Below are positions 27,624-37,841 of a stretch of DNA of 64,000 nucleotides, piece after piece. The position numbers and the translations under genes are program-made. The stretch lies in the NCBI RefSeq assembly GCF_902497775.2, contig NZ_OZ024668.1, forward strand, positions 2,317,826 to 2,381,825. The letters run 5' to 3'. Below the pieces are notes generated by a model. The model searched no databases and was not told where the DNA came from. It worked only from the letters and a program-made list of their open reading frames with translations. The DNA comes from Pseudomonas fluorescens (GTDB lineage Bacteria > Pseudomonadota > Gammaproteobacteria > Pseudomonadales > Pseudomonadaceae). Each line of letters begins with the position of its first letter. Position 1 is the first letter of the stretch.

Positions 27624-28289
27624 CTATCGCCGCAGGTAGGCGGTGAAGTCGATGTCGCCGGCACTGAGGATCGCCTGCACGCGGTTGTGCACGTTGAGCT
27701 TGCGCAGAATCGCCGAGACGTGGGCCTTGACCGTGGTTTCGGCGATGTCGAGGTTGTAGGCGATCTGCTTGTTCGACTCACCCTTGGTCATGCGTTCGAG
27801 CACCAGCAATTGCTTGCGGGTCAGGGCTTGCAGCAGTTCCGGGGCAAAGCCCTGGTGCTCGCCCTGGCTGCGCCGGCTGCTGCTTTTTTGCGTACGGATG
27901 ATGTCCGGCGGCAGGTAAACATTGCCGTTGAGGATCTGCTCGATGGCCTCGGTCATCTGCGAGCGTGGCGAGGACTTGGTGATAAAGCCCACGGCGCCGT
28001 AGGTAATGGCTTGCAGTACCACCTGCTTGTCCTGTTCGGCCGAGACGATCACCACCGGAATGGTCGGCGCCTCGTTGCGCAGGTTGATCAGGCCACCGAG
28101 GCCGTGCATGCCGGGCATGTTCAGGTCGAGCAGGATCAGGTCGAGGTCATCGTGATCGCCGGTGATCGCCAGGGCGCTGTCGAGGTCGGCGGTTTCCATT
28201 ACCTCGCTGCCGGGAAAACCGTCGCTGATGACATTGTGGATGGCCTCGCGAAACAACGGGTGGTCGTCGGCGATCAGAATCTTGTACAT
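27624..28289 (-). CDS. agmR: LuxR-family response regulator AgmR/ErbR-like
   Basis: The 221-residue protein begins [21 protein letters not shown] and has a receiver domain with phosphoacceptor Asp55 ([10 protein letters not shown]) and the conserved Lys in FITKSS. A NarL/FixJ helix-turn-helix follows at about 158-215 ([43 protein letters not shown]). Length and sequence agree with AgmR/ErbR, the regulator required for PQQ-dependent ethanol oxidation in Pseudomonas. The PQQ dehydrogenase cluster is 1.5 kb away. AAGGTG precedes the ATG. No cognate kinase is adjacent; the NahK-like kinase at 39302 belongs to the family associated with this circuit. Confidence 0.85.
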   Translation of the reverse strand: MYKILIADDHPLFREAIHNVISDGFPGSEVMETADLDSALAITGDHDDLDLILLDLNMPGMHGLGGLINLRNEAPTIPVVIVSAEQDKQVVLQAITYGAVGFITKSSPRSQMTEAIEQILNGNVYLPPDIIRTQKSSSRRSQGEHQGFAPELLQALTRKQLLVLERMTKGESNKQIAYNLDIAETTVKAHVSAILRKLNVHNRVQAILSAGDIDFTAYLRR

Positions 28290-28450
28290 GGCTTTGCACC
28301 TTATTGTTGTGGTTGTCGCTGCACCCCTTCATTACAGGCCAGGTGCAGCGCTTTGGAAATGCGACCATCGACAACTGAAACAGTACCAAAGTAGTAGTCG
28401 GGCGCCCAGGCGTGCGTTCTAGCATGGGGCAAACCTGCAGGAGCACTAAG

Positions 28451-29077
28451 ATGGCCATATTACTGGTCGACGATCACCCGATGCTGCGCCTGGGCCTGGC
28501 CGCTGCGTTGCAACAGGGCCTGGCGGGCATGGCGATCATCGAGGCCGGCAGCGGTGAAGAGGCCCTGCACAAGGTTGGCGAGCAGTTGCCGGGGCTGGTG
28601 ATCATGGATTTTGACTTGCCCGGTATCAGCGGCGTGGAAACCACCCGACGCCTGCGCCAGCGCCTGCCGCAACTGCGCGTGCTGTTTTTCAGCGAGCACA
28701 CCGACCTTGGCCTGGTGCGCCAGGCCATGGCGGCCGGGGCCTGTGGCTTTCTGTCCAAGGCTGCAGGCCCGGCCGTGCTGCTTGAGGCGGTGCGCCGGGT
28801 GCTGTCCGGGCATGCCTACATTGAACAGGCATTGGCTACCGACCTTGCCTGTCAGGCAAGCACTACCCGCATTCAAGGCCTGACTCAGCGCGAAACCGAA
28901 ATCTTCCTGATGCTGGCCAAGGGCACGCCACCGCGGCTGATTGCCGAGCAGCTGTGCATCAGCGCCAAGACCGTGTCCAACTACCTGACCCTGCTCAAAA
29001 GCAAGTTGCAGGTCGCCTCCCAGACGCAGATGGTGCGCCTGGCGATCGAGGCGGGCCTGCTGCGTGTGGCGGCCTAG
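28451..29077 (+). CDS. LuxR-family response regulator of the ethanol-oxidation cluster
   Basis: The start is the ATG at 28451 with AGGAGC. The 208-residue protein has an N-terminal receiver (acidic pair in LLVDDHP, phosphoacceptor Asp53 in VIMDFDLPG, Lys in FLSKAA) and a C-terminal NarL-type helix-turn-helix (LTQRETEIFLMLAKGTPPRLIAEQLCISAKTVSNYLTLLKSKL). It is divergent from agmR across 161 bases. By position it resembles the second response regulator found near PQQ-alcohol dehydrogenase genes (ExaE/PedR type), but that assignment is inferred. It converges on the pentapeptide gene with a 4-base overlap. Confidence 0.85.
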   Translation: MAILLVDDHPMLRLGLAAALQQGLAGMAIIEAGSGEEALHKVGEQLPGLVIMDFDLPGISGVETTRRLRQRLPQLRVLFFSEHTDLGLVRQAMAAGACGFLSKAAGPAVLLEAVRRVLSGHAYIEQALATDLACQASTTRIQGLTQRETEIFLMLAKGTPPRLIAEQLCISAKTVSNYLTLLKSKLQVASQTQMVRLAIEAGLLRVAA

Positions 29078-29712
29078 TCCCAGGTTGTTGGGCAGCCTTG
29101 GCAGCCTTGCATATTGCTGTCTTGAAAGTTGGCGTAGTGCTGGCGGCTGCCGCGCAGGTCGGCCTGCTCCAGGTTGCTTTCGCCGAACTTGGCCTCCTGC
29201 AGGTTGGCATCGGCCAGGTTGGCGCCCTTGAGGTCGGCCTTGCTCAACCAGGTCATTTCCAGGTCGGCGGCCTGCAGTGTGCTGTTGTGCAGCTTGGCCC
29301 CGGAGAGGCGGGCGAATTCCAGGTAGGCGGCGCTTAAGTCAGCGTTTTCGAAGTTGGCGCCCTGGGCGAACAGGCCCCAGGCCTGTACGGCGACCAGCTT
29401 GGCATCGCGCAGGTCGGCCAGGCGCAGGTTGCTTTGCTGCAGGCTCGCGCGGGTGAGGTTGGCGCCTTGCAGTTGGGCCTTTTCCAGGTTGGCCAGGTCC
29501 AGGCGCGCGTGACGCAAGTTCGCCCCGCGCAGGTCGGCGCCGGCCAGGTTCATCTTGCGCAGGTCCTGGTTGCTCAGGTCGGCGTTGCGCAGGTTAGCGT
29601 TGGGGCACTGGCTTTCGGGGGCGATGGTGCAGCCGTTGACCCTAAGCGGGGCGTCGTCATCGGCCAGAGCGGGGGTGCAGGCGAGGGTGAGCAAGAGCGG
29701 GAGGTATTTCAT
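29074..29712 (-). CDS. Secreted pentapeptide-repeat protein
   Basis: The start is the ATG at 29712, after AAGGAG. A signal peptide (MKYLPLLLTLACTPALA, 17 residues) leads into a cysteine-containing segment and then about 30 tandem A(D/N)LXX repeats such as ADLRGANLRHARL, NLEKAQLQGANL and ADLKGANLADANLQ. Such repeats fold into a quadrilateral beta helix. Two cysteines near the end (QGCQGCP) may form a disulfide. It sits between the second response regulator and the PQQ dehydrogenase, as in the P. putida ped region, and would be periplasmic. The precise role is unknown. Confidence 0.85.
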   Translation of the reverse strand: MKYLPLLLTLACTPALADDDAPLRVNGCTIAPESQCPNANLRNADLSNQDLRKMNLAGADLRGANLRHARLDLANLEKAQLQGANLTRASLQQSNLRLADLRDAKLVAVQAWGLFAQGANFENADLSAAYLEFARLSGAKLHNSTLQAADLEMTWLSKADLKGANLADANLQEAKFGESNLEQADLRGSRQHYANFQDSNMQGCQGCPTTWD

Positions 29713-29738
29713 GGGGATCTCCTTGGCTGTGGGATAGC

Positions 29739-29786
29739 TATCGCGGGGCAAGCCCGCTCCAACACGGAGCGGGCTTGCATTGCGAT
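29739..29786. repeat. REP-type inverted repeat
   Basis: GCAAGCCCGCTCC and GGAGCGGGCTTGC form a hairpin around a short loop, flanked by TATCGCGGG and TTGCGAT. It lies immediately downstream of the PQQ dehydrogenase stop, between it and the pentapeptide gene. Confidence 0.8.
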
Positions 29787-29790
29787 GGGC

Positions 29791-31662
29791 TTAGCGCAGG
29801 GCTGTCTTGGTGTCCCAGGCCGGGATCTTGAACACCCAGAACGAGCCACCCTGGGCCACTGGCTTGGTCAGCTCGGCCATGTCGCCACCCCACAGCGGCA
29901 CCGCGCCGCCGTAGCCGACGGTCACGCCGATGTACTGCTCACCGTCCTGCTCCCAGGTGATCGGCGGCGAGACGATGCCGCTGCCGGTCTGGAATTTCCA
30001 CAGCTCCTCGCCGGTCTTGGCGTTGAAGGCCTTGAAGTAGCCATCACCGGTACCGGTGAATACCAGGTTTCCCTTGGTCGCCAGCACCCCGGCCCACAGC
30101 GGCAAGCGCTCCTTGTGTTCCCAGACCATTTTGCCGGTGGTCGGGTCCATGGCCCGCAGTGAGCCGACGTGGTCCTCGTACATGCGCTTGATACGAAAAC
30201 CCATGCCCAGGTAGGCCGAGCCTTTCTTGTAGTTGACCTCCTCGGTCCAGTATTCCTCTTTCCACTGGTTCGACGGTACGTAGAACAGGCCGGTGTCCTG
30301 GCTGTAGGCCATCGGGTTCCAGTTCTTGCCGCCCAGGAACGGCGGCGAGACTTCCACCGGTTTGCCCTTGGTCTGCCCAGGCTCCGGCTTGGCCGGACGC
30401 TGGCCGGGGTTTTCCACCGGGCGGCCGGTCTTGAGGTCGATATGGCTGGCCCAGGTGATGTTGTCGGCGAACGGGAAGGCGTTCTGCAACTTGCCGTTGG
30501 TACGGTCGACCACGTAGAAGAAACCGTTGCGGTCGGCATGGGCGGTAGCCTTGTACTGCTTGCCGTCCTTGTCCTTGTAGTCGAACAGCACCAGCTCGTT
30601 GTTGCCGGAGAAATCCCAGGCGTCATTGGGCGTGTGCTGGTAGAACCACTTCACCTCGCCGGTGGACGGGTCGACGCCGACCTGGCCCGAGGTGTAGAGG
30701 CTGTCGTAGTCGTGCGGGTTGCCGTCTTTGGAGGTCCGCGCCCAGGTGTTCCATGGCCCCGGGTTACCGGCGCCAACGATGATGGTGTTGGTTTGCGGGT
30801 CGAAGCTTGCGCTCTGCCACGGCGCGCCGCCGCCATGGCTCCAGGCTTCGACCTTGCCGGTTTCAGTGTTCGGGTCATTCGGCCAGGACGGCGCCTTTAC
30901 GTCGCCGGTGGGGGTGCTGTCCTTGCCGTTGAGACGGCCCATATGGCCTTCGACGAAGGGCCGCATCCAGACCTCGTCACCCGTTTCCGGGTCGCGCGCA
31001 TACAGTTGGCCGACCACGCCGAACTCGTCCCCGGAGCTGCCGTGAATCAGCAGCACCTTGCCGCTCTTCTGGTCCTTGATCAGGGTCGGGGCACCGGTCA
31101 TGGTGTAGCCGGCGCTGTGGTCGCCGAATTTCTTCTTCCACACCACCTTGCCGGTGTCCTTGTTCAGGGCAATGACCTGGGCATCGAGGGTGCCGAAGTA
31201 GATCTTGTCGCCATAGATGGCGGCGCCGCGGTTGACCACGTCGCAGCAGGGGCGAATGTTGTCCGGCAGGCGATGGTTGTAAGTCCAGAGGCGCTTGCCG
31301 GTCTTGGCGTCCAGGGCAAATACCCGCGAGTAGGAGCCGGTGACGTAGATCACCCCGTCGTTGACGATGGCCTGGGACTCCTGGCCGCGCTGCTTCTCAT
31401 CGCCAAAGGAGTACGACCAGGCCGGGGTCAGCTTGAACACGTTCTGGTCGTTGACCTGGGCCAGCGGGCTCCAGCGCTGGGCATTGGTGCCCATGCCGTA
31501 CTGCAGCACGTTGCCGGTGCTCTTGTGGTCGTCGGCGATGTCTTCCCAACTGACCGGTTTGGCCAGGGCATGCGGGGCCAGGGCCAGGCCGCCCAGCAAG
31601 AGGACGGTGTGCACGGCGCCAGACAGCGGAGAAAGCGCGGCGGGTAACGATCTTATTGTCAT
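29791..31662 (-). CDS. exaA: PQQ-dependent ethanol dehydrogenase, calcium type
   Basis: The ATG at 31662 gives 623 residues with a signal peptide ending ALAPHALA near residue 34. It is an eight-bladed quinoprotein propeller: HLPDN-type loop, the adjacent cysteine pair IRPCC (139-140) that forms the vicinal disulfide over PQQ, repeated W-motifs ([36 protein letters not shown]) and catalytic Asp350 in NDAWDFSG. The residue two after that Asp is Ser352; lanthanide-dependent enzymes have Asp there, so this is the Ca2+ type (ExaA/PedE). It oxidises ethanol and other alcohols in the periplasm, passing electrons to the cytochrome c encoded divergently. Confidence 0.93.
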   Translation of the reverse strand: MTIRSLPAALSPLSGAVHTVLLLGGLALAPHALAKPVSWEDIADDHKSTGNVLQYGMGTNAQRWSPLAQVNDQNVFKLTPAWSYSFGDEKQRGQESQAIVNDGVIYVTGSYSRVFALDAKTGKRLWTYNHRLPDNIRPCCDVVNRGAAIYGDKIYFGTLDAQVIALNKDTGKVVWKKKFGDHSAGYTMTGAPTLIKDQKSGKVLLIHGSSGDEFGVVGQLYARDPETGDEVWMRPFVEGHMGRLNGKDSTPTGDVKAPSWPNDPNTETGKVEAWSHGGGAPWQSASFDPQTNTIIVGAGNPGPWNTWARTSKDGNPHDYDSLYTSGQVGVDPSTGEVKWFYQHTPNDAWDFSGNNELVLFDYKDKDGKQYKATAHADRNGFFYVVDRTNGKLQNAFPFADNITWASHIDLKTGRPVENPGQRPAKPEPGQTKGKPVEVSPPFLGGKNWNPMAYSQDTGLFYVPSNQWKEEYWTEEVNYKKGSAYLGMGFRIKRMYEDHVGSLRAMDPTTGKMVWEHKERLPLWAGVLATKGNLVFTGTGDGYFKAFNAKTGEELWKFQTGSGIVSPPITWEQDGEQYIGVTVGYGGAVPLWGGDMAELTKPVAQGGSFWVFKIPAWDTKTALR

Positions 31663-31746
31663 GGTTGCAGTTCCAATGAAGGTTTTGGCCTGCATAGCCT
31701 GGAACGCCAAGGCCTGGATCGATACGGAAAATCTCCCGGCCTCACC

Positions 31747-31759
31747 GGGAAAACTTCCC
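31747..31759. promoter_or_regulatory. GGGAA-N3-TTCCC palindrome in the exaA/cytochrome gap
   Basis: A short perfect inverted repeat lies 85-97 bases before the dehydrogenase ATG in the divergent gap. It could be an operator for one of the two LuxR-type response regulators nearby, but this is only positional evidence. Confidence 0.3.
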
Positions 31760-31921
31760 AAACCGGGCATGATTTGGCACTGCCCCACAAGCGCTACTAC
31801 CAAGGGAGGAGCGCGCGGCCACCAAAGCAGCATGGGGCCCTCGCCTGAGCATTCCTAAGATGCCGGCACAACCTTTCAGCCGAGAGGTTGATGCGTGCAA
31901 ACAGCAGTCGAGGGCAGAACA

Positions 31922-32359
31922 ATGAGAACAGCAAAAAACGCCTGGTTGAGCCTGATCGTGAGTGCCGGGCTGATGAGCAGCGCCGGGGCCATAGCCCATG
32001 GCAACGTGACGCCAACCGCGGTCAATACCGGCAACCTGGAAAAACTCGGTGATCAGTGGCGCGCAGAAAACCCTTATCGCAACAGCAAGGACCACGACGA
32101 GGCGGTGTCCATTGGCGCCTCGGCCTATAACCAGAACTGCGCCGCCTGCCATGGTCTTGAAGCCAAATCCGGCGGCATTGCCCCGGACCTGCGCCTGCTC
32201 GATGAAGGTGCCGCCGGTGATGAGTGGTTTGTCGAGCGGGTGCGCAATGGTGCGGTACGCGACGGCCGGGTGTACATGCCGAAAATGGCGGATTACCTGA
32301 GCCAGGAGGCGCTCTGGGCGGTGCGCAGTTACCTCGACAGCGTGCACGTCGAAGAATAG
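31922..32359 (+). CDS. pedF: Periplasmic cytochrome c-550 (PedF/ExaB-like)
   Basis: The start is the ATG at 31922 behind CGAGGG. The 145-residue precursor has a signal peptide (cut near SAGAIA-H, about residue 25) and one class I haem motif CAACH (residues 73-77). Met119 or Met122 in YMPKM is the likely sixth ligand. It is the dedicated electron acceptor of the PQQ ethanol dehydrogenase encoded divergently, and the size matches the PedF-type cytochrome c-550. Electrons would continue to a terminal oxidase. Confidence 0.9.
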   Translation: MRTAKNAWLSLIVSAGLMSSAGAIAHGNVTPTAVNTGNLEKLGDQWRAENPYRNSKDHDEAVSIGASAYNQNCAACHGLEAKSGGIAPDLRLLDEGAAGDEWFVERVRNGAVRDGRVYMPKMADYLSQEALWAVRSYLDSVHVEE

Positions 32360-32373
32360 GGCGTCGGTGGCTG

Positions 32374-32393
32374 ACCTAGCATTTTTGTCAGTT
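32374..32393 (+). promoter_or_regulatory. Putative LuxR-type box, copy 3
   Basis: ACCTAGCATTTTTGTCAGTT is identical over all 20 bases to copy 1 upstream of the autotransporter, 23 kb away. It lies 53 bases before the ATG of the third repeat protein, right after the cytochrome gene. Confidence 0.55.
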
Positions 32394-32446
32394 TCGCAAC
32401 GTTGCATTCCAGCGTTGAATAGGCCTTCCGATCAGGAGGAATACCT

Positions 32447-35400
32447 ATGACTTCGCTGCTGGAACTACCTGTGGTACGCCTGCCCGTGGGTGAGGACCTT
32501 GTCGTGCTTGTCGAGGATGACGACGGCAACGAGGTGGCCGGCGAGGCGGGAGTCAACCTGGCAATGCTCGACACCAGCGGCGCGCTGGCGGTCGCCATCG
32601 AGCCTTGGCCCAACCAGCAGGCAGGCGATCGTTTACGCCTGTACTGGGGCGAGCAGCCCCTGACATTGCGGGTGCTCGGTGACGTTGAAGTCGGCCACAC
32701 CGTGCACCTTTCAGTTCCTGCCAACGCACTGGGCGACGGCCAGGTCAGTGTGCGCTATGCGCTCTGGCAACCCGGCAGCGGCTGGCAACAGTCGGCGCCG
32801 ATACGGGTGCTGGTCAAGCTGGGCCGGCCGGGCCAGCCTGCGCCTGGTGAGTATTCGCAACTGGCCGCACCGCAGTTGAATGTCACCGAGGTCACGAGCT
32901 CCAACGTCAATCGGGTAGAACTGAGCATCGCTGCCTACCCGGGCATGCGTGTGCGTGATCGGGTCGAGGTGGAGTGGGGCGGCCAGCGCTTCAGCTATCT
33001 GATCCGTCGCGATGAGGTGGGTAACGCCTTGACCATCCAGGTGCCCGGCGATGTGATTCGCGCAGCAGGCGATGGCGATCGCGCTCCAATTGCCCCCACC
33101 AATCACTTGCTGGTGCACTACCGTGTCATTGATGAGCTGCTCAACAGCTCCGAAGGTGAGCAGCGCAGCCCCTGGTCACCGCGAGTGAATATCCGCGTGG
33201 CGATCAACCCTGACCCGCTGCCAGCGGTCTGTGTCACGATCAGGGGGGAAGGGGGCGGCGGTACCGGTTGCCGGTCGGTGGTTAGCGACCTGAGCGGCCG
33301 CGATCTGCAGGTGGAGGTCTATACCTACGACTACCACTTTCGCATAGGTGATTCGCTGGCGCTGTTTTTCGACGGCTTTGCCTTCAATGGCGAGCCGGTG
33401 CCGCTGCAGCATGTAGAGCCAGTGACACAAGTCCCGGGGCCGGTGATATTCAACGTGCCCAATGCGCTGGCCAGCACGCTGGGTCGCGGGATGGCGGCGG
33501 TCTCCTATCATCGCCTGCGAGAAGACCAGCCGCACCTGGCCTCACCCCAGGTACCGGTTGTCTTTACCGACGACAGAACAGCACTGGCGCTGCCCCGGGT
33601 AGAGCAAGCCAGTGAAGACAATTACCTGGTGCCCGATTCACCCGCCACTGTGCAGATACCGCTCTACCCCTGGATACGGGTCGGCCAGGAGGTCCGGGTG
33701 ATCTGGTCAGGCAAGCGTTTTGACAACGGACGGGTGTTTCATGAACAGCTGCTGACCCTGAACGAAGAAGACCTCGAAGAAGGCCGCAGCTATATCGAGC
33801 ACACCATCCCCCAGCGCCATGTGACGCAGTTGTGGGGCCAGCGAGCCGAGCTCTACTACCTGGTCGATGCCGAGCGGTCGCCTTCATTGTTCCTGCAGAT
33901 CGGTGATGCCTTGCCTTTACTCGACGCCCCCGAGGTACTCGAGGCGCAGGACGGCATGCTGGCACCCGGTGACCTGGACGAAGAGGGTGCAACACTGGAG
34001 ATCCCGCCAGGCGAAGATGTGCAGCCGGGCAGCTGGATCACCTACTTCTGGCATGGCGTCGATGACGAGGGCTTTGCCAGTGAGCGCCGCCAGGTTGAAG
34101 ACGCAGAACTGCCGACGGAGTTTCGCGTGTCTCGCGATATTGTCCTGGCCAGCCAGGGCCAGCAGATTCAGGTGAATTACATCGTCAGCAGTGCTGCGCG
34201 GCCCGGACGCTCTTCCCATCCTCTGACCCTGACAGTGGGCGAACTGGATATCGACTTGCCGCCTGTGCAGGTGCCTGCAGCGCCGGAGGCTGTACTCGCC
34301 CCCCTGGATGCCGTGGATGGCCTGCAGGTGCGGGTGGAATACGACGGCATGTCGCAAGACCAGCAAATCGTCCTCGAATGGCAGGACGAACACAGCAGTG
34401 ACGGGTGGGTCTCGTTGCCCAAGCCGGGTAACGCCTCAGGCATCGTTGACTTCGAGGTGCCTGCGGCGGTGGTTGGCGCCAGTATTCGCCCGCTGCAAAG
34501 CCTGGTAGTGATTCGTTATACCGTTACCCTCGACGGGCAGCCCCCGCGTTTCTCAACCCCCTATGAGCTGTACATCGAAACGCTCGACGAACTGCCTGAT
34601 ACGCACGTGGTGGAAGCGGTCGACGGCGCTCTTGATCTGGCCGATTTTGATGGCGACGCGCACTTCGTCGTCGCACCTTGGCCCTTTATCGCCCTGGGCC
34701 AGTGGGCCAGGTTGCAGTTGCACGGCATCAGTGAAGGCGGGTCGGTCAGGCCTATTCTGTTCGAGGGCGCGCTGGAAGAGCCCGAGCAGCTTGTCAACGG
34801 CTTGAACCTTGAGATCCCGCGTGAGCTGCTTTTGCAACTGATCACCAGCAGCCAGTTCACTTTGGAACTGAAGGTCTGCTTCGACGGTTCGGCACTGGAA
34901 GCCAACGCCCTGACTTTCGACGCACTGGAATTGGTCATCAACCCCCTGGGCTGGCAGCCGTTCGAGGTCAACGGCTGGACTACCGGGCGTTTCTCGCCCG
35001 TCACCGGCTTTACCGGTGCGCGCTTTCGGCGCAGGCCGATCGGGCTGTTGCCGCCGTTGCGCTTCGAAGTCAACCAACCTGAGCTGGCCAAGGTGGATGA
35101 TAGCGGTGAGGTGACCTTGCTTGGGCAATTGCGGCAACCGTTGTTCATCACAGCCTATGGTGACGATGGGCGTGACTCCAGCTACCGCCTGGAAGCGCCG
35201 CTGAAGTGGTTCGAGAAACCGCCGAAACAGCTGTTCACCTTTACCTCGGCCCAAGACTATTGCCTGCGCGAGGGCCTGCAATTACCCACCATTGGCGAGG
35301 TGATCCATCGCGAAGGCGAGCGCGGCTTGGGGCAACTGTGGAGCGAATGGGGAGACCTGCGCGCCAACGGCTGGCTGCGGGACGAGGAGGGTGACTGGTC

Positions 35401-35608
35401 GGGCAGTGCGATGGTGTTTCTCGGTACCCCACCGCATCCAGATTACGCCTACAGCCTGTCCATCGGCGTTGGCCGGATCTTCCCCATAGCCCACGGCTAC
35501 GTGCTTTATGTGAGTGGTTATCGGCGGGCTAGCGTCGCCTGCCAGGCCTGTGACGCTTCGCGTGAGTATCGTCAGGGCGAAGCGTGGGGCCCGGCGCCGG
35601 ACTTATAG
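32447..35608 (+). CDS. Large Ig-like repeat protein with C-terminal tip module, paralogue 3
   Basis: The 1053-residue protein starts after TCAGGAGGAAT. It opens with the family signature [28 protein letters not shown] and contains the same module series as paralogue 2, including [16 protein letters not shown], a [23 protein letters not shown] linker, and a late module ([28 protein letters not shown]) that aligns with FTVELKVSFDRDTDERRAVMFPMLELEL of paralogue 2. The C-terminus has a tip domain with [18 protein letters not shown] and WSEWGDL, also present in adhesin tips. Its GC content is uniform, unlike paralogue 2. There is no signal peptide. It overlaps the convergent acyl-CoA dehydrogenase by six bases. 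Confidence 0.75.
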   Translation: MTSLLELPVVRLPVGEDLVVLVEDDDGNEVAGEAGVNLAMLDTSGALAVAIEPWPNQQAGDRLRLYWGEQPLTLRVLGDVEVGHTVHLSVPANALGDGQVSVRYALWQPGSGWQQSAPIRVLVKLGRPGQPAPGEYSQLAAPQLNVTEVTSSNVNRVELSIAAYPGMRVRDRVEVEWGGQRFSYLIRRDEVGNALTIQVPGDVIRAAGDGDRAPIAPTNHLLVHYRVIDELLNSSEGEQRSPWSPRVNIRVAINPDPLPAVCVTIRGEGGGGTGCRSVVSDLSGRDLQVEVYTYDYHFRIGDSLALFFDGFAFNGEPVPLQHVEPVTQVPGPVIFNVPNALASTLGRGMAAVSYHRLREDQPHLASPQVPVVFTDDRTALALPRVEQASEDNYLVPDSPATVQIPLYPWIRVGQEVRVIWSGKRFDNGRVFHEQLLTLNEEDLEEGRSYIEHTIPQRHVTQLWGQRAELYYLVDAERSPSLFLQIGDALPLLDAPEVLEAQDGMLAPGDLDEEGATLEIPPGEDVQPGSWITYFWHGVDDEGFASERRQVEDAELPTEFRVSRDIVLASQGQQIQVNYIVSSAARPGRSSHPLTLTVGELDIDLPPVQVPAAPEAVLAPLDAVDGLQVRVEYDGMSQDQQIVLEWQDEHSSDGWVSLPKPGNASGIVDFEVPAAVVGASIRPLQSLVVIRYTVTLDGQPPRFSTPYELYIETLDELPDTHVVEAVDGALDLADFDGDAHFVVAPWPFIALGQWARLQLHGISEGGSVRPILFEGALEEPEQLVNGLNLEIPRELLLQLITSSQFTLELKVCFDGSALEANALTFDALELVINPLGWQPFEVNGWTTGRFSPVTGFTGARFRRRPIGLLPPLRFEVNQPELAKVDDSGEVTLLGQLRQPLFITAYGDDGRDSSYRLEAPLKWFEKPPKQLFTFTSAQDYCLREGLQLPTIGEVIHREGERGLGQLWSEWGDLRANGWLRDEEGDWSGSAMVFLGTPPHPDYAYSLSIGVGRIFPIAHGYVLYVSGYRRASVACQACDASREYRQGEAWGPAPDL

Positions 35609-36754
35609 CGGATAGTGCTTGAGCTCCCGCGCAATCAACATGCGCTGGATCTCGCTCGAGCCTTCGTAGATCTGGGTGATCCGCGCATCGCGGTAATACC
35701 GCTCGACTGGATAGTCTTCCAGATACCCATAACCGCCATGCACCTGAATGGCCTTGGAACACACCCGCTCGGCCATTTCCGAGGCGAACAGTTTGGCCTG
35801 TGAGGCCTCGCTCAGGCACGGCTTGCCGGCGCTGCGCAGGCGGGCGGCGTGGAGAATCAACAGCCGTGCGGCGTTGATCTGCACCTGCATGTCGGCCAGC
35901 AGGTTGGCAATGCTCTGGTGCTCGTTGATCGGCTTGCCGAACTGGATGCGCTCGCGTGAGTACAGCAGCGCCGCCTCGAACGCTGCGCGGGCGATGCCCA
36001 AAGCCTGGGCGGCGATGCCGATGCGCCCGCCTTCGAGGTTGGACAGGGCAATGGCCAGGCCCTTGCCGCGCTCACCGAGCATGTTGGCCGCCGGGATACG
36101 GCAGTTGTTCAGGGTGACCGCGCAGGTGTCGGAGGCACGGATGCCCATCTTGTGTTCGCTGCGATCGACCACGAAGCCGTCGTTGTCGGTGGGTACCAGG
36201 AAGGCCGAGATGCCTTTTTTGCCCAGCTCCGGGTCGGTCACCGCGAAGACGATGGCAAGCCCGGCGCGCCGGGCATTGCTGACGAACTGCTTGGCGCCAT
36301 TGATCACCCAGTGATCGCCCTGCAGTTCGGCGCGGGTGCGCAGGTTGTGGGCCTCGGAGCCGGCCTGGGGTTCGGTCAGGCAGAAGCAGCCAATCACTTG
36401 CCCGCTGGCCAGGCGTTCGAGCCAGGTCTGTTGTTGCTCGGCGCTGCCATAGGCCAGCAGGGGGCCGCAGCCCACCGAGTTGTGGATGCTCATCAGTGCG
36501 CCGGTAGCACCGTCGCCAGCGGCGATCTCTTCGACCGCCAGGGCGTAGGCGACGTAGTCGGTGTAGCTGCCGCCCCATTGCTCGGGCACGACCATGCCCA
36601 GCAGGCCCAGCTCGCCCATCTTTTTCACGACGCCGTCGTCGATCCAGCCGGCCTTTTCCCAGGCCTGGGCATGGGGGGCGATCTCGCCGCGGGCGAAGTC
36701 CCGGGCCATGTCGCGGATCATGATCTGTTCTTCAGTCAGTTCCAGGTCTTGCAT
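35603..36754 (-). CDS. Acyl-CoA dehydrogenase, short/branched chain
   Basis: The 383-residue flavoprotein has standard length and motifs: [16 protein letters not shown] at the start, [13 protein letters not shown] (FAD/substrate signature 1), [23 protein letters not shown] (signature 2) and the catalytic Glu364 in YEGSSEIQR. It would oxidise short or branched acyl-CoA such as isobutyryl-CoA. It follows the 3-hydroxyisobutyryl-CoA hydrolase-like gene on the same strand after a 16-base upstream gap, which suggests valine catabolism. The mmsAB genes usually found in such clusters are not in the window. Confidence 0.9.
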   Translation of the reverse strand: MQDLELTEEQIMIRDMARDFARGEIAPHAQAWEKAGWIDDGVVKKMGELGLLGMVVPEQWGGSYTDYVAYALAVEEIAAGDGATGALMSIHNSVGCGPLLAYGSAEQQQTWLERLASGQVIGCFCLTEPQAGSEAHNLRTRAELQGDHWVINGAKQFVSNARRAGLAIVFAVTDPELGKKGISAFLVPTDNDGFVVDRSEHKMGIRASDTCAVTLNNCRIPAANMLGERGKGLAIALSNLEGGRIGIAAQALGIARAAFEAALLYSRERIQFGKPINEHQSIANLLADMQVQINAARLLILHAARLRSAGKPCLSEASQAKLFASEMAERVCSKAIQVHGGYGYLEDYPVERYYRDARITQIYEGSSEIQRMLIARELKHYPL

Positions 36755-36770
36755 CTGCGTACTCCAGGCC

Positions 36771-37841
36771 TCAGAGGCCTTCGAAGAATTGATCCACGCG
36801 CTGGCGGCTGAGGCCGGCGAGGGTGGCGGGGTTCCAGCGTGGCTGCTTGTCCTTGTCGATGATCAGCGCGCGCACGCCTTCGATCAGGTCGCCATGCTCG
36901 AACCATTGGCGGTCCAGGTGCAGCTCCATCTTGAAGCAGTCTTCAAGACTCAGGTGGCGACCCCGACGCAGCATCTCCAGGGTTACGGCCATGCCGAGCG
37001 GCGAACGGCTGTCCAGCAGGTCGGCGGTTTTCACCGCCCATTCGTGGCTGTCGGCCACGGTCACGGCCCGCAGTTGCTCCACGATACTGCCAACGTCGGG
37101 CAGGGCGAAGAAGTGATCGATGGCCGGGCGCAACCGCGCCAGCGGCGCGTCTTCGAGCACCTGGGTGCCGAGCTTGGCCAGCACGCCTTGCAGGTCCTTG
37201 AGCGGCTGTTTACCAAAGCTCAAGGCATTGAGGCGTTCATCGAGATTGGCGAGCTCGCTGCTGTCCAGGTACCAGTCGGCCAGGCCGCAATACAGCGCAT
37301 CGGCCGCCTGCACCTGCACGCCGCTGACGCCCAGGTAGGTGCCCAGCTCGCCGGGAATGCGCGAAAGGAAATAGCTGCCGCCCACATCGGGAAAGTAACC
37401 GATGGCGGTTTCCGGCATGGCCAGGCGGCTGCGCTCGGTGACCACCCGCAGGTCGGCACCCTGGGCCAGGCCCATGCCGCCGCCGAGGGTGAAACCGTCC
37501 ATCAGGGCGAGGACCGGCTTGGGGTAATGGTGGATGCACAGGTCGAGGGCGTATTCCTCGACGAAGAAATCCCGGTGCAGGCTGTCACCGGCCTTGTAGC
37601 TGTCGTACAGCGAACGGATGTCGCCACCGGCGCAGAAGCCTTTCGGGCCTTCACCGCGCAGCACCACGGCGTGCACCTGCGTGTCGCTGGCCCAGGCGTC
37701 GAGCTGGCGCTGCAGGCTGCGGACCATGTCCAGGGTCAGGGCGTTAAGGCCGGCGGGGCGGTTGAGGGTCAAGTGACCGATATGGTTGCGAACCTGTGCC
37801 AGTACCTGGGCATCAGTTGGCGCTTGAGCGTGCGCGGTCAT
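36771..37841 (-). CDS. Enoyl-CoA hydratase/3-hydroxyisobutyryl-CoA hydrolase
   Basis: The 356-residue protein belongs to the crotonase fold, in the longer HIBCH branch: [78 protein letters not shown] and a C-terminal extension ending RVDQFFEGL. The MPETxIGxFPDVGxSYFL segment is diagnostic for 3-hydroxyisobutyryl-CoA hydrolases, which act on a valine intermediate and free 3-hydroxyisobutyrate. AGGGAGA precedes the ATG. It is the first gene of a two-gene operon with the acyl-CoA dehydrogenase. Confidence 0.88.
   Translation of the reverse strand: MTAHAQAPTDAQVLAQVRNHIGHLTLNRPAGLNALTLDMVRSLQRQLDAWASDTQVHAVVLRGEGPKGFCAGGDIRSLYDSYKAGDSLHRDFFVEEYALDLCIHHYPKPVLALMDGFTLGGGMGLAQGADLRVVTERSRLAMPETAIGYFPDVGGSYFLSRIPGELGTYLGVSGVQVQAADALYCGLADWYLDSSELANLDERLNALSFGKQPLKDLQGVLAKLGTQVLEDAPLARLRPAIDHFFALPDVGSIVEQLRAVTVADSHEWAVKTADLLDSRSPLGMAVTLEMLRRGRHLSLEDCFKMELHLDRQWFEHGDLIEGVRALIIDKDKQPRWNPATLAGLSRQRVDQFFEGL

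Noticed and set aside
28290..28450. Small RNA or attenuator in the gap between the two response regulators
   Set aside because: No hairpin with T tract, no GGA-rich loops and no conserved-looking element were seen.
30169..31647. Long plus-strand frame opposite the PQQ dehydrogenase
   Set aside because: The minus-strand protein has all quinoprotein motifs; the antisense product is low-complexity G, V and A.
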